Origin: Flavobacterium sp. NKUCC04_CG
GTDB lineage: Bacteria > Bacteroidota > Bacteroidia > Flavobacteriales > Flavobacteriaceae
NCBI RefSeq assembly: GCF_019345525.1
Contig: NZ_JAHKRA010000003.1
Location: 186,001 to 250,000 of the forward strand
Direction of reading: 5' to 3'
DNA: 64,000 nucleotides
Shown here: piece after piece, positions 44,283 to 53,317 of the stretch
Layout of the letters: the number at the start of each line of letters is the position of its first letter
How positions within the stretch are numbered: the first letter of the stretch is position 1
The notes under the pieces: model-generated
Told to the model about the DNA's origin: nothing
The model's database searches: none
Seen by the model: only the letters and a program-made list of their open reading frames with translations
Position numbers and translations under genes: made by a program

Positions 44283-45257
44283 TTAAACTTTACGACTCAT
44301 TAAATCTTTACTGAACTGACGTAAAACTTCTTTTTTATCTTCTTCTATATCTAACAAATCAAGCATATTCAACGCTTTCTGAGTGTAATTCTCAATCAGA
44401 CCCTTGGAGTCATCCACAGATCCAGTAGCCAAAAATAACAACTTTACTTTTGCAATTTTTTCTTCTTCATCTGCCCCTTCGGTAGTGTATGCGTGAATCA
44501 ACTGCTCCTTTTCCACATCAGACGCCCGTTGAACGGCACGCAAATACAAATAGGTTTTTTTATTTTCTAAAATATCTCCACCTATCCGCTTACCAAATGA
44601 TTCTACATCGCCAAAAGCATCTAGATAATCGTCTTGCAATTGAAAAGCTATACCCAGATTTAATCCAAAATCGTAAATCAACTTCGCATTCTCTTCAGAA
44701 GCACGAGCCACTATAGCCCCCATCTTCAAAGCTGCTCCAACTAAAACCGCGGTTTTATACTCAATCATTTTGAGGTAACCCGAAATTTCCACGTCGTGAC
44801 GATCTTCAAAATTAACATCCCATTGCTGCCCTTCACAAACTTCAATAGCGGTTTTACTAAACAATTTCGCCAATTCCTTAAACACCACTGGTTCATAGTT
44901 TTCAAAATACTGATAAGCCAAAATCAACATGGCGTCTCCAGATAAAATACCCGTATTAATATCCCATTTTTTATGAACGGTTTCATGCCCTCTTCGCAAA
45001 TTAGCCTGATCCATTATATCGTCGTGAATCAAAGAAAAATTATGAAAAAGCTCAATAGCAGTTGCAGCTGCCAATGCTTCTTTGGCAGTAGAACCAAAAA
45101 TCTCGGCAGCCATTAAGGTTAAAACTGGTCTAATTTGTTTACCCCCTAAAGATAAAATATAAGTGATTGGAGCGTACAATTCTACAGGCTTACCCGTTAG
45201 ATCAATAGCAGCAATATGTTCTGCAATTTGATTTTTATAACCGATTATGGATTGCAT
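44283..45257 (-). CDS. Polyprenyl (isoprenoid) diphosphate synthase
   Basis: A 324-residue trans-prenyltransferase that condenses isopentenyl diphosphate with allylic diphosphates, giving a chain for quinones or other isoprenoids. The first aspartate-rich motif is LIHDDIMDQ, where the second DDxxD is FQLQDDYLDAFGD; GGKQIRPVLTLMA is the conserved first region. The chain length cannot be read with confidence. It uses the building blocks whose synthesis begins with dxs. Confidence 0.93.
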   Translation of the reverse strand: MQSIIGYKNQIAEHIAAIDLTGKPVELYAPITYILSLGGKQIRPVLTLMAAEIFGSTAKEALAAATAIELFHNFSLIHDDIMDQANLRRGHETVHKKWDINTGILSGDAMLILAYQYFENYEPVVFKELAKLFSKTAIEVCEGQQWDVNFEDRHDVEISGYLKMIEYKTAVLVGAALKMGAIVARASEENAKLIYDFGLNLGIAFQLQDDYLDAFGDVESFGKRIGGDILENKKTYLYLRAVQRASDVEKEQLIHAYTTEGADEEEKIAKVKLLFLATGSVDDSKGLIENYTQKALNMLDLLDIEEDKKEVLRQFSKDLMSRKV

Positions 45258-45370
45258 TTTTTATTTTTTTTGTAAAAGTAACCGTTTTTTTTTACTTCGC
45301 CTAACATCTTCTAAATGTTAAATTTATTTAAAAACTCCGGAAACTATATTCGTTTCTAAAGTTTCCTACA

Positions 45371-45378
45371 TATATTTG
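45371..45378 (+). promoter_or_regulatory. -7 element for the efflux operon
   Basis: TATATTTG matches TAnnTTTG and ends 18 bases before the TetR ATG at 45397. It overlaps the TTG at 45376, which argues against that earlier start. Confidence 0.55.
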
Positions 45379-45396
45379 CGCCAAATAAAAAAGCCA

Positions 45397-46008
45397 ATGA
45401 AAGAGGAAATTTTAGATAGAGCCATGAATATGTTTTTAAATCTTGGATTTAAGAATGTTACTATGGATGATATCGCTAACGAGATGGGTATATCCAAAAA
45501 AACAATTTATCAATATTATACATCAAAGCCGGATTTGATCAAGGCGACTATAGATTACTTCAACGACAAAATCAATGAAAAAATTTGTGCAGTTAGTCAA
45601 TTAAACTTAAATCCGATAGACGAATTATTTGTTGCTCATAGTAAAATTGACGAAATGTTTCACATCAAAAACTCCTCGCCTTTATTACAACTCATCAAAT
45701 ATTATCCAAAAATAGCTGCCGATATCAAAACGCGTCAATTGGAACGTTTCGAACATCTGATTACCCGAAATTTACAAAAGGGAATCGCCACCGGTCTCTT
45801 TAGGGAAAACATCAACATCCACTTCACCTCCCGTTTATTTTTTGGCGGCTGTGTATCCTTGGATGACGAAGAGGTTTTTCCGCGCGAAACCTTCTCTTAT
45901 GATCGCATACAAAAAATGCATTTAGAATATCATATACGCAGCATTGCAACCCAAAAAGGAATTGAAATATTAGAAACAATCATTGAAAATCACTCCCCAA
46001 ATGAATAA
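45397..46008 (+). CDS. TetR family transcriptional regulator
   Basis: A 203-residue one-component regulator starting MKEEILDRAMNMF. The N-terminal helix-turn-helix is VTMDDIANEMGISKKTIYQYYTSKPDLI. The C-terminal ligand domain is variable. It overlaps the TolC gene by 8 bases (ATGAATAA) and is the first gene of the efflux operon, so it most probably represses this operon and responds to a substrate of the pump. Confidence 0.93.
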   Translation: MKEEILDRAMNMFLNLGFKNVTMDDIANEMGISKKTIYQYYTSKPDLIKATIDYFNDKINEKICAVSQLNLNPIDELFVAHSKIDEMFHIKNSSPLLQLIKYYPKIAADIKTRQLERFEHLITRNLQKGIATGLFRENINIHFTSRLFFGGCVSLDDEEVFPRETFSYDRIQKMHLEYHIRSIATQKGIEILETIIENHSPNE

Positions 46009-47338
46009 TTATAAACTGACCTTATCCTTCCTATTATTTGGAATTATGGTCCAAGCTCAAGAGCTCAAGCTGACTCTTAAGGAAGCGATTAATTTTGCTT
46101 TAGAAAACAAAGCCGACGCGAAAAAGGCCAAGTTAGACATTGAGAACAGCAATTATCAGATTCAAGAAGTCCGCGCCTTAGCACTACCCAACATCAGTGT
46201 AGAAGCCGGATTAAATAACAGTCCGTTGTTACAGCAAAGCGCTTTACCGGGCGAGTTTTTTGGACAACCTGGAGAAACGGTATTGGTACCCTTCGGTCAA
46301 AAATGGAACAGTAGTGCTTCAGCCACTTTGACACAAACCATTTTTAATCAATCGGTTTTCACCGGTTTAAAGGCAGCCAAAACAACTCGGGAATTCTACA
46401 TTATCAATAGAGAATTGACCGAAGAACAGTTGATTGAAAAAGTGGCCAACAGCTACTACCAAATCTACCAGTCCAAAGAGATGTTGAAGACCATTACGAG
46501 CAATCTAAACAGCACAGAACGCATCAAGGGCATTATCGAAGGTCTTTACAATAACGGATTGGCAACTAAAATTGACCTGGACCGAACCAAAGTAAGCCTA
46601 AGCAATATCAAATCAAAGAGACAACAGAGCATCAATGCAATTCAACTGCAAGAAAACTCTTTAAAATTTCTGATTGGAATGGACTTAAACACTTCCATTA
46701 CTTTCCCTGAGAATACTTTTGAAATCACTGGTGATGCCTTGTCAAACGAGATTAATATCGATGAGAGAACCGAACTACAGTTACTTAGAAAGCAAGAGGA
46801 ATTATTGACTTATAAGAAAAAATCCATCGTTGCCGAATATTATCCGTCGTTAGCCTTGTTTGGTAATTTTGCTTATCAAGGTTTAGGCAATGAGCTTCCT
46901 TGGTTTAAAAAACCGAGCGATGGGGTATTCTGGACTAGCTATGCGACTGTTGGGCTTACCTTAAAAGTTCCGATTTTCAGTGGTTTTGCTACCCGTTCAA
47001 AAGTACGTCAGGCAGAAATCGATCTTAAGAAAACCGCATTGGATATTGCAGATACACGCGAAGCCATGGATTTGTCACATAAAAATGCTGTAACACAGAT
47101 TCAAAACTCTTTGATCACGATCAGCTCACAGAAAGAGAACGTCGATTTAGCTAAGGATGTGCAAGAAAACATACATAACAATTATAAAAATGGTTTGGCG
47201 ACACTGACGGATTTACTCGATGCAGAAAATGCGTTTACCGAGGCTGAAAACAACTATACCAATGCCTTATTAGAATACAAGTTAGCAGAAATCGAATTAA
47301 TCAAAGCTCAAGGAGCATTAAAATCTTTAACCAAATAA
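46001..47338 (+). CDS. TolC family outer-membrane efflux channel
   Basis: A 445-residue protein from the ATG at 46001 (MNNYKLTLSFLLFGIMVQAQ is the signal). It has the two outer-membrane efflux repeats with long helices: LTLKEAINFALENKADAKKA near the start and NYKNGLATLTDLLDAENAFT in the second half. It forms the trimeric outer channel of the tripartite pump encoded by the next two genes. It overlaps the TetR gene. Confidence 0.94.
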   Translation: MNNYKLTLSFLLFGIMVQAQELKLTLKEAINFALENKADAKKAKLDIENSNYQIQEVRALALPNISVEAGLNNSPLLQQSALPGEFFGQPGETVLVPFGQKWNSSASATLTQTIFNQSVFTGLKAAKTTREFYIINRELTEEQLIEKVANSYYQIYQSKEMLKTITSNLNSTERIKGIIEGLYNNGLATKIDLDRTKVSLSNIKSKRQQSINAIQLQENSLKFLIGMDLNTSITFPENTFEITGDALSNEINIDERTELQLLRKQEELLTYKKKSIVAEYYPSLALFGNFAYQGLGNELPWFKKPSDGVFWTSYATVGLTLKVPIFSGFATRSKVRQAEIDLKKTALDIADTREAMDLSHKNAVTQIQNSLITISSQKENVDLAKDVQENIHNNYKNGLATLTDLLDAENAFTEAENNYTNALLEYKLAEIELIKAQGALKSLTK

Positions 47339-47351
47339 TTAAGCCTCCCAA

Positions 47352-48416
47352 ATGAAAAATAAAATAATTACAGGAATAGTATTGATCGCAGTTTTAGCGG
47401 GGATTGTTTTTATGTTAAACAAAAACAAAGCTCAAAACGAAGCGGAAACCGCCATAGTTGCAGAAAAAAATGCATCCGTTGCCGTACGAGTTGAAAGCGT
47501 AAAAAGCGAAATAGTCAATGCCGAATATATCGCTAATGGAAATTTTATACCCGAACAAGAGTTAACCCTTTCAGCAGAAACTCCAGGTCGCGTTGTAAAA
47601 GTATTGGTACAAGAAGGATCCGTTGTAAAAGCAGGACAAACTCTAGCTGTTATCAATGGAGATCAACTGAATGTCAACGTACAAAATGCACAAGCCACTT
47701 ACGCTACAGCACAAGCCGATGCAGCTCGTTTTGAAAGTGCTTATAAAACTGGTGGGGTAACCAAACAGCAATTGGATCAAATCAAACTTCAATTGGAAAA
47801 TGCCAAAGCCAATTTAAGATCGGCACAAATCACTGCAGGAGATGCGAATATCAAAGCTTCTATTAGTGGTATCATCAATAAAAAACACATAGAACCGGGA
47901 ACTTTCGTATCACCGGGAACGCCGTTGTTTGAGTTGGTTAATGTCAGCAAATTAAAACTCAAGGTAAACGTTGATGAAAACCACGTTGCCGTTTTAAAAA
48001 TAGGTGATGTCATCAAGGTAAAAGCCAGCGTTTTTCCAGACAAACAATTTGAAGGTAAAATTACCTTCATCGCACCAAAGGCAGATGCGTCTTTAAACTT
48101 TCCTGTGGAAATGGTAATTCAAAACAATGCGAATAACGAATTAAAAGCCGGTATGTATGGTTCGGCCATATTCAATCCAAATGCCGACAGAACAACACCC
48201 GTACTTACCGTATCGAGAAATGCCTTTGTAGGCAGTGTTAGTTCCAACGAAATTTTCGTAGTACAAGACAGCACAGCTCAATTGAGAAAAGTAATTTCAG
48301 GAAGAAACTTTGGTGACAAAGTAGAAATCCTAGAAGGCTTAAAAGCTGGTGAAACCGTTATAATCAGTGGACAAATCAACCTGATTGACAAGACTCCAGT
48401 AAACATCATTAAATAA
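47352..48416 (+). CDS. Efflux RND transporter periplasmic adaptor (membrane fusion protein)
   Basis: A 354-residue HlyD/AcrA-type adaptor. One N-terminal membrane anchor (IITGIVLIAVLAGIVFML) is followed by a lipoyl-like half (ETPGRVVKVLVQEGSVVKAG), a coiled-coil hairpin (about residues 110-160), the second lipoyl half (ISGIINKKHIEPGTFV) and beta-barrel and membrane-proximal domains (EGLKAGETVIISG). It connects the RND pump with the TolC channel. Confidence 0.95.
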   Translation: MKNKIITGIVLIAVLAGIVFMLNKNKAQNEAETAIVAEKNASVAVRVESVKSEIVNAEYIANGNFIPEQELTLSAETPGRVVKVLVQEGSVVKAGQTLAVINGDQLNVNVQNAQATYATAQADAARFESAYKTGGVTKQQLDQIKLQLENAKANLRSAQITAGDANIKASISGIINKKHIEPGTFVSPGTPLFELVNVSKLKLKVNVDENHVAVLKIGDVIKVKASVFPDKQFEGKITFIAPKADASLNFPVEMVIQNNANNELKAGMYGSAIFNPNADRTTPVLTVSRNAFVGSVSSNEIFVVQDSTAQLRKVISGRNFGDKVEILEGLKAGETVIISGQINLIDKTPVNIIK

Positions 48417-48434
48417 GATCCAACAGCTGACAAA

Positions 48435-51400
48435 ATGAAAATATCCGAAATATCCATAAAACGCCCGAGTATCATTATTGTACTCTTTATCATCTTGATA
48501 CTGGGCGGTATATTTAGTTACAAAAACCTGAGCTACGAATTGGTTCCTAAATTCGAAGTAAACGTCGTAACTATTTCAACAGTCTATCCGGGAGCTTCGC
48601 CTTCCGAGATCGAAAATACGGTAACCAAAAAAATCGAAGATGCGGTATCTTCTTTGGAAAATGTAAAAAAGATTGAGGCAAAATCATACGAAAGTTTATC
48701 TGTTGTGATTATTACTTTAATCCCCGAAGCAGATGTGGATTACTCTTTAAACGACGCTCAAAGAAAGATCAATGCTATCTTAAAAGATTTACCAGACGAT
48801 GTAGATCCTCCATCATTAAATAAGTTCTCTTTAAGTGATTTACCTGTAATGACCCTAGGTGTTACCAGTAATCTTGATGAAAAGGAATTATATGATTTAT
48901 TAGATAAAAAAATCCAACCGATTTTCTCTAGAATAAACGGTGTTGCTCAGGTCAATCTAATCGGTGGACAAGAACGTGAAATTCAGGTAAGTCTCGATCC
49001 TAAAAAAATCGAAGGTTACGGACTAAGCGTTCCGGCGATTCAACAAATCATTTTGGCTTCTAACTTGGATTTCCCAACGGGGAACGTCAAAACTAGAGAC
49101 AAGCAAACCTTGATTCGTCTATCGGGTAAATACAAAAATGTTGAAGAATTAAGAAACTTAGTCATCAGCTCTCAAAACGGCATTCAGGTTCGCTTGGCCG
49201 ATGTAGCCGATGTACAAGACGGTCAGAAAGAAGTTGAAAAGATTGCGCGTTTAAATCAAAAGAACACCATTTTACTTCAGGTAATCAAACAATCCGATGC
49301 CAATGCAGTATCGGTAAGTCAATTGGTTAAAAACACTATTGAAACCGTACAAAACGATTATAAAGATCAAAAAATCGAAGTGACCATTGCCAACGATTCG
49401 AGTGACTTTACTTTAGAAGCGGCAAACTCGGTGATGTTTGACTTGTTCTTGGCTATTGTTTTGGTCGCTTTTGTAATGTTATTTTTCTTACACAGTTTAC
49501 GAAATGCAGTGATTGTGATGATCGCTATTCCGCTTTCTTTGATCGCTACTTTTATCGGTATTTACCTGATGGGATATACCTTAAACTTAATGAGTTTATT
49601 GGGACTTTCATTGGTAGTAGGTATTTTGGTCGATGATGCGATTGTGGTTATCGAAAACATTCACCGCCATATGGAGATGGGAAAAAACAAAGTTCGTGCA
49701 GCCTATGATGGAGCTTCGGAAATTGGATTTACCGTAACGGCTATTACTTTGGTAATCGTAGTTGTATTCTTACCAATCGCGATGAGTACTGGTTTGGTTG
49801 CCAACATCATCACACAATTTTGTGTGACGGTTATTATCGCTACCCTATTGTCTTTATTAGTATCCTTTACCATAGTGCCTTGGTTGTTTTCAAGATTTGG
49901 TAAAATCGAACACATCAATTCACACAGTTTTATCGGTAAAGTATTAAACGGTTTTGAGCGTGGTCTGGAAAAATTCACTCATTTTATTTCCAACCTTTTG
50001 GTTTGGGGACTCAAGAGCCGAATCAATAAAATTACGACCTTAGTAATCGTTATTTTCATGTTTGTAGCTTCTGTGTCGCTATTACCTTTAGGATTTGTTG
50101 GAGATGAATTTTTCCCTAAGACCGATAAAGGAGAGTTTTTGGTACAAATCGAAATGGAAAAAGACGCCTCTGTAGAAAACACCAACTTTATGACTCAAAA
50201 AGCCGAAGACTTTTTGCGTACTAAAAAAGAGGTGGTTACGATGATTACTACAGTAGGTCAAACTAGTGAGGGTATGGGAGGTACACAGGCTACCAAATAC
50301 AAATCGGAAATTTCTGTAATTCTTACTGACAAATCGGAACGTAGTGAAAGTTCCTTTATCTATGCGGCGCGCTTAAAAAGAGAGTTGGAAAGAGAATTGG
50401 TTGGAGCCAAAGTAAAAACCGTTCCGGTAGGACTAATGGGGGCAGAAGATGCGCCATTGGCTTTAACGGTAACTGGAGCCAATATGGAAGATGCTATGGA
50501 ATTTGCTTTACAAGCGACAGACCAATTGAGAAAAATTCCAGGATCCTCAGATATCAAGTTGACGTCTGAAGATGGAAATCCAGAGATTAACGTATTGGTT
50601 GATCGTGATAAAATGGCGGCATTGGGATTAAACCTACAAACCGTAGGTATGACGATGCAAACCGCTTTTAGTGGAAACACCGACGGTAAATTTAGAGCTG
50701 GAGAATATGAGTACGATATCAACATCCGTTTTCAAGAGTTCTCTAGAACGAATATCGACGATGTAAAAGCGATCAAATTCACCAACGCCGCTGGTCAGAA
50801 TATCAAATTAGAACAGTTTGCCGATGTCACTTATGGATCAGGACCAACCTTATTGGAACGTTTGGACAAAAGTCCTTCCGTAACCATTCAGGCGCAAACC
50901 ATTGGCCGTCCGACGGGTACCATTGCCGCAGATTGGGAAAAACAATTTTCGCAGTTAGAGAAAAAAGCTGGTGTTGGTTATAAATGGGGTGGAGAAATGG
51001 AAAACCAATCTGAAGGATTTGGTACTTTGGGAATTGCCTTACTTGCGGCTATTATCTTGGTTTACTTAGTAATGGTTGCCCTATACGACAGTTTTGCAAC
51101 ACCGTTTATCGTAATCTTTTCGGTACCGCTTTCGTTTATTGGAGCTATTCTAGCGATGGGTTTAACCAATACCTCCTTAAATATATTTACCATACTTGGT
51201 ATTATCATGTTGATTGGTTTGGTGTGTAAGAATGCCATTCTATTGGTCGATTTTGCCAATCACCGTAAGGAAGCGGGAGATAATACTCACGATGCCTTAG
51301 TAGCGGCGAATCACGCTCGTTTACGTCCAATTTTGATGACTACCATTGCGATGGTTATCGGTATGATTCCGATTGCTTTAGCCAAAGGTGCGGGTGCTGA

Positions 51401-51608
51401 GATGAACAACGGATTGGCTATTGTAATTATCGGTGGTTTATTGTCGTCTCTTTTCCTTACGTTGGTGATTGTTCCGGTGATTTACTCTATTTTCGACAGT
51501 ATTGCTCGCCGTATGGGTAAACACGAAAAAGTAAAATACGACGAATTGATGACGGCAGATTATGTGCCTGATGAAACCTTTGTAGATGAATTTGCTGCTA
51601 AGAAATAA
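48435..51608 (+). CDS. Efflux RND transporter permease (HAE1/AcrB type)
   Basis: A 1057-residue inner-membrane proton-driven pump. The first transmembrane segment lies in PSIIIVLFIILILGGIFSY; two large periplasmic loops alternate with twelve helices. GILVDDAIVVIENIHR holds the proton-relay aspartates of the drug-exporting subfamily, and GLVCKNAILLVDFAN lies in the second half. With TetR, TolC and adaptor it forms a complete pump; solvents, dyes or antibiotics are likely substrates but none can be named. A terminator follows. Confidence 0.95.
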   Translation: MKISEISIKRPSIIIVLFIILILGGIFSYKNLSYELVPKFEVNVVTISTVYPGASPSEIENTVTKKIEDAVSSLENVKKIEAKSYESLSVVIITLIPEADVDYSLNDAQRKINAILKDLPDDVDPPSLNKFSLSDLPVMTLGVTSNLDEKELYDLLDKKIQPIFSRINGVAQVNLIGGQEREIQVSLDPKKIEGYGLSVPAIQQIILASNLDFPTGNVKTRDKQTLIRLSGKYKNVEELRNLVISSQNGIQVRLADVADVQDGQKEVEKIARLNQKNTILLQVIKQSDANAVSVSQLVKNTIETVQNDYKDQKIEVTIANDSSDFTLEAANSVMFDLFLAIVLVAFVMLFFLHSLRNAVIVMIAIPLSLIATFIGIYLMGYTLNLMSLLGLSLVVGILVDDAIVVIENIHRHMEMGKNKVRAAYDGASEIGFTVTAITLVIVVVFLPIAMSTGLVANIITQFCVTVIIATLLSLLVSFTIVPWLFSRFGKIEHINSHSFIGKVLNGFERGLEKFTHFISNLLVWGLKSRINKITTLVIVIFMFVASVSLLPLGFVGDEFFPKTDKGEFLVQIEMEKDASVENTNFMTQKAEDFLRTKKEVVTMITTVGQTSEGMGGTQATKYKSEISVILTDKSERSESSFIYAARLKRELERELVGAKVKTVPVGLMGAEDAPLALTVTGANMEDAMEFALQATDQLRKIPGSSDIKLTSEDGNPEINVLVDRDKMAALGLNLQTVGMTMQTAFSGNTDGKFRAGEYEYDINIRFQEFSRTNIDDVKAIKFTNAAGQNIKLEQFADVTYGSGPTLLERLDKSPSVTIQAQTIGRPTGTIAADWEKQFSQLEKKAGVGYKWGGEMENQSEGFGTLGIALLAAIILVYLVMVALYDSFATPFIVIFSVPLSFIGAILAMGLTNTSLNIFTILGIIMLIGLVCKNAILLVDFANHRKEAGDNTHDALVAANHARLRPILMTTIAMVIGMIPIALAKGAGAEMNNGLAIVIIGGLLSSLFLTLVIVPVIYSIFDSIARRMGKHEKVKYDELMTADYVPDETFVDEFAAKK

Positions 51609-51638
51609 TAAAGAACTATAGTTAATTGTTATTGTCCG

Positions 51639-51674
51639 AAAACGGGCAACTCTAATAGGGTTGCCCGTTTTTTA
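51639..51674. terminator. Bidirectional terminator between the pump operon and the AraC gene
   Basis: A perfect 12-bp stem (AAAACGGGCAAC at 51639-51650 with GTTGCCCGTTTT at 51660-51671) between convergent genes, with T runs on both strands. Confidence 0.85.
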
Positions 51675-51689
51675 TTGGATAAAATCGGT

Positions 51690-52757
51690 TTAACTGCTTC
51701 GTTTTTGTTGTAGTTTACGGATAAAAACCGAGGGGCGTTCTCCTTTAAACTGGTAGAAAGCATCTGAAAAATTTTGTGCTGTTTTAAATCCGCATTCTTG
51801 TGCTAGTCCTTCGATGCTGAATTTTAAAAGATTTTGTTCTTTCAACATACGCTCATAAATAAAATCGATTCGCAATTCATTGATATAAGTTGCGAATTTT
51901 TTTCCTTGATGCTTGTTCACAATATGAGACAGATAAGCAGTATTGGTTTCTAATTTGATTGCCAAGCTACTCAAAGTAAGCAAGGGGTCTAAAAATCCCT
52001 GCTCCCGTTCAAATTTTTCCAGTTGTAACAATATAGTCGATATGATGTCTGCCCTAATCTCATAGGTCGACTCTCTTAAATCTACCGTTTTACCCGGTAC
52101 GGAAATTACTGTACTTTTTGATTTTGCATCACCTCTATTTAATAGGGAAGTTTTTTGTTTTTCACTTCTTTTTTTATAACTCCATCCTATATAAAGCAGT
52201 CCGAAAATCAAGGAAATAGTTACAAACCCAACAAGACGGCACTGTTGCTTTATAGAATCAATCGTCGCTATGAGGTGATCCCGCTCTGCAATTAGTTCCT
52301 GTTTCTCGCAAGCCTTTATTTGCCCATCGTTTAATGTTTTATAGTTAGCATTCCAAATATGATTGAGATACGACAGCCGTTTCAAAGAAGAAAGCAGCGG
52401 CTCTAAAAGGCTCTCTCCTATATGGTTTTTAGTGGTTTTTTCGCAAGTGAACTGCAACTTTGACTTGATTGACACTGCAGTTAAAAGAAAACGGTTAATC
52501 TCCGAATTTTGCCCATATAACCCAAAATAATTTACAACAATTGCTTGCTGTTTCACCTGTATATCTCCGGGCTTAGCTATATAAGCGTGCGCCTGTTTAG
52601 CGCCTTGCTTCCCGAGCAGCTTAAAATCATCAAAACCGATAGAAAAAAAACTTTGGTACGGTATAATTCTACTGCCAACCCATTCACATTGTTGTAAATA
52701 TACCGCGGCGAGTGGCAAAAAAAAGTAACAAAAAACAGAAACAACCTTAGTATTCAT
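51690..52757 (-). CDS. Membrane-anchored AraC-type transcriptional regulator
   Basis: From the ATG at 52757 the protein has 355 residues (MNTKVVSVFCYFF). The first 20 residues form a membrane or signal segment; residues about 20-170 should lie outside the cytoplasm, and a second membrane helix (LVGFVTISLIFGLLYIGW) follows near 178. The C-terminal AraC domain has two helix-turn-helix units (LTLSSLAIKLETNTAYLSHIVN and FSIEGLAQECGFKTAQNFSDAF). So an external signal is probably passed to DNA in one protein; the sensor domain is not a recognised type. It is transcribed away from the peptide/GLPGLI/receptor genes and may control them. Confidence 0.88.
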   Translation of the reverse strand: MNTKVVSVFCYFFLPLAAVYLQQCEWVGSRIIPYQSFFSIGFDDFKLLGKQGAKQAHAYIAKPGDIQVKQQAIVVNYFGLYGQNSEINRFLLTAVSIKSKLQFTCEKTTKNHIGESLLEPLLSSLKRLSYLNHIWNANYKTLNDGQIKACEKQELIAERDHLIATIDSIKQQCRLVGFVTISLIFGLLYIGWSYKKRSEKQKTSLLNRGDAKSKSTVISVPGKTVDLRESTYEIRADIISTILLQLEKFEREQGFLDPLLTLSSLAIKLETNTAYLSHIVNKHQGKKFATYINELRIDFIYERMLKEQNLLKFSIEGLAQECGFKTAQNFSDAFYQFKGERPSVFIRKLQQKRSS

Positions 52758-53028
52758 CAAAAGCAAAACCAATAATTAAAATACAATTTTAATAAATATA
52801 ACACTATAAAACTAAAGTTAAAGCGATAAATATATCAAAAAAGCTTAAAAACCAAATGTTATTTATAAATAACATCTAGTGTATTTTGCCTAATAAACTC
52901 CTTTTTTTTAGTTTCACTGAAATCAATCGATAGATAAAATGATTTACCTGCAGGTAGAAGGGTCCAAGAAAGAGAGTTTATGACCTTAAAGGGTACTCCA
53001 ACGTTTTTTAATCAAAAAATTTAAAATT
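52758..53028. promoter_or_regulatory. Divergent control region of the AraC/peptide cluster
   Basis: 271 bases. ATGTTATTTATAAATAACAT at 52856-52875 is a perfect 20-bp palindrome. Seven bases on, TATTTTG (52882-52888) resembles a -7 element one base short. This would give a leader of about 130 bases before the peptide gene, which contains a short ACCTGCAGGT palindrome. The palindrome covers the expected -33 region and is a good operator candidate. Confidence 0.5.
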
Positions 53029-53205
53029 ATGAAAAAATTATTTTCAACACTTTTCGTAACACTCGCATTTGTACTTAGTTCCTTAAGTGTAAATGCGGAA
53101 ACAAAAGCCATTTCTTCTATGCAAGAAATGCCAAATGCGTTAGAAGCAATAGAAAACGATGAACCAATCATTATTATCATCATTATTATTATTGTTGAAA
53201 ACTAA
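53029..53205 (+). CDS. Small exported peptide with a run of nine isoleucines
   Basis: An ATG at 53029 opens 58 codons. Residues 1-23 are a clear signal peptide (MKKLFSTLFVTLAFVLSSLS, then VNA). The mature part has about 35 residues: an acidic, helix-like first section (ETKAISSMQEMPNALEAIEN) and the tail DEPIIIIIIIIIVEN with isoleucines 47-55. The isoleucine codons mix ATT and ATC. It stands in front of a GLPGLI protein and a TonB-type receptor on the same strand. I recognise no family. It could be an exported signal, a toxin-like or self-assembling peptide, or a partner of the receptor; none is shown by the sequence. Confidence 0.75.
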   Translation: MKKLFSTLFVTLAFVLSSLSVNAETKAISSMQEMPNALEAIENDEPIIIIIIIIIVEN

Positions 53206-53236
53206 GATGCTGGTACAGCAAATTAAAATCTTGCTG

Positions 53237-53250
53237 CTGATATATATCAG
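53237..53250 (+). repeat. Palindrome after the peptide gene
   Basis: CTGATATATATCAG is a perfect 14-bp palindrome 32 bases after the peptide stop. Without a T run it is not a standard terminator. Confidence 0.5.
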
Positions 53251-53271
53251 ACATCTAAATAACTATTAATC

Positions 53272-53302
53272 AGCCTCCGGAATTTCAAAAATTTCGGAGG
53301 CT
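53272..53302 (+). promoter_or_regulatory. RNA hairpin just upstream of the GLPGLI gene
   Basis: AGCCTCCGGAATTT (53272-53285) pairs with AAATTTCGGAGGCT (53289-53302) around a 3-base loop. One position is a G-U pair in plus-strand RNA and a C-A mismatch in the other strand. A run of A, not T, follows, so it is no intrinsic terminator. It ends 16 bases before the GLPGLI start and may set translation or mRNA stability between peptide and downstream genes. Confidence 0.5.
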
Positions 53303-53317
53303 AAAAAAACAAATACT

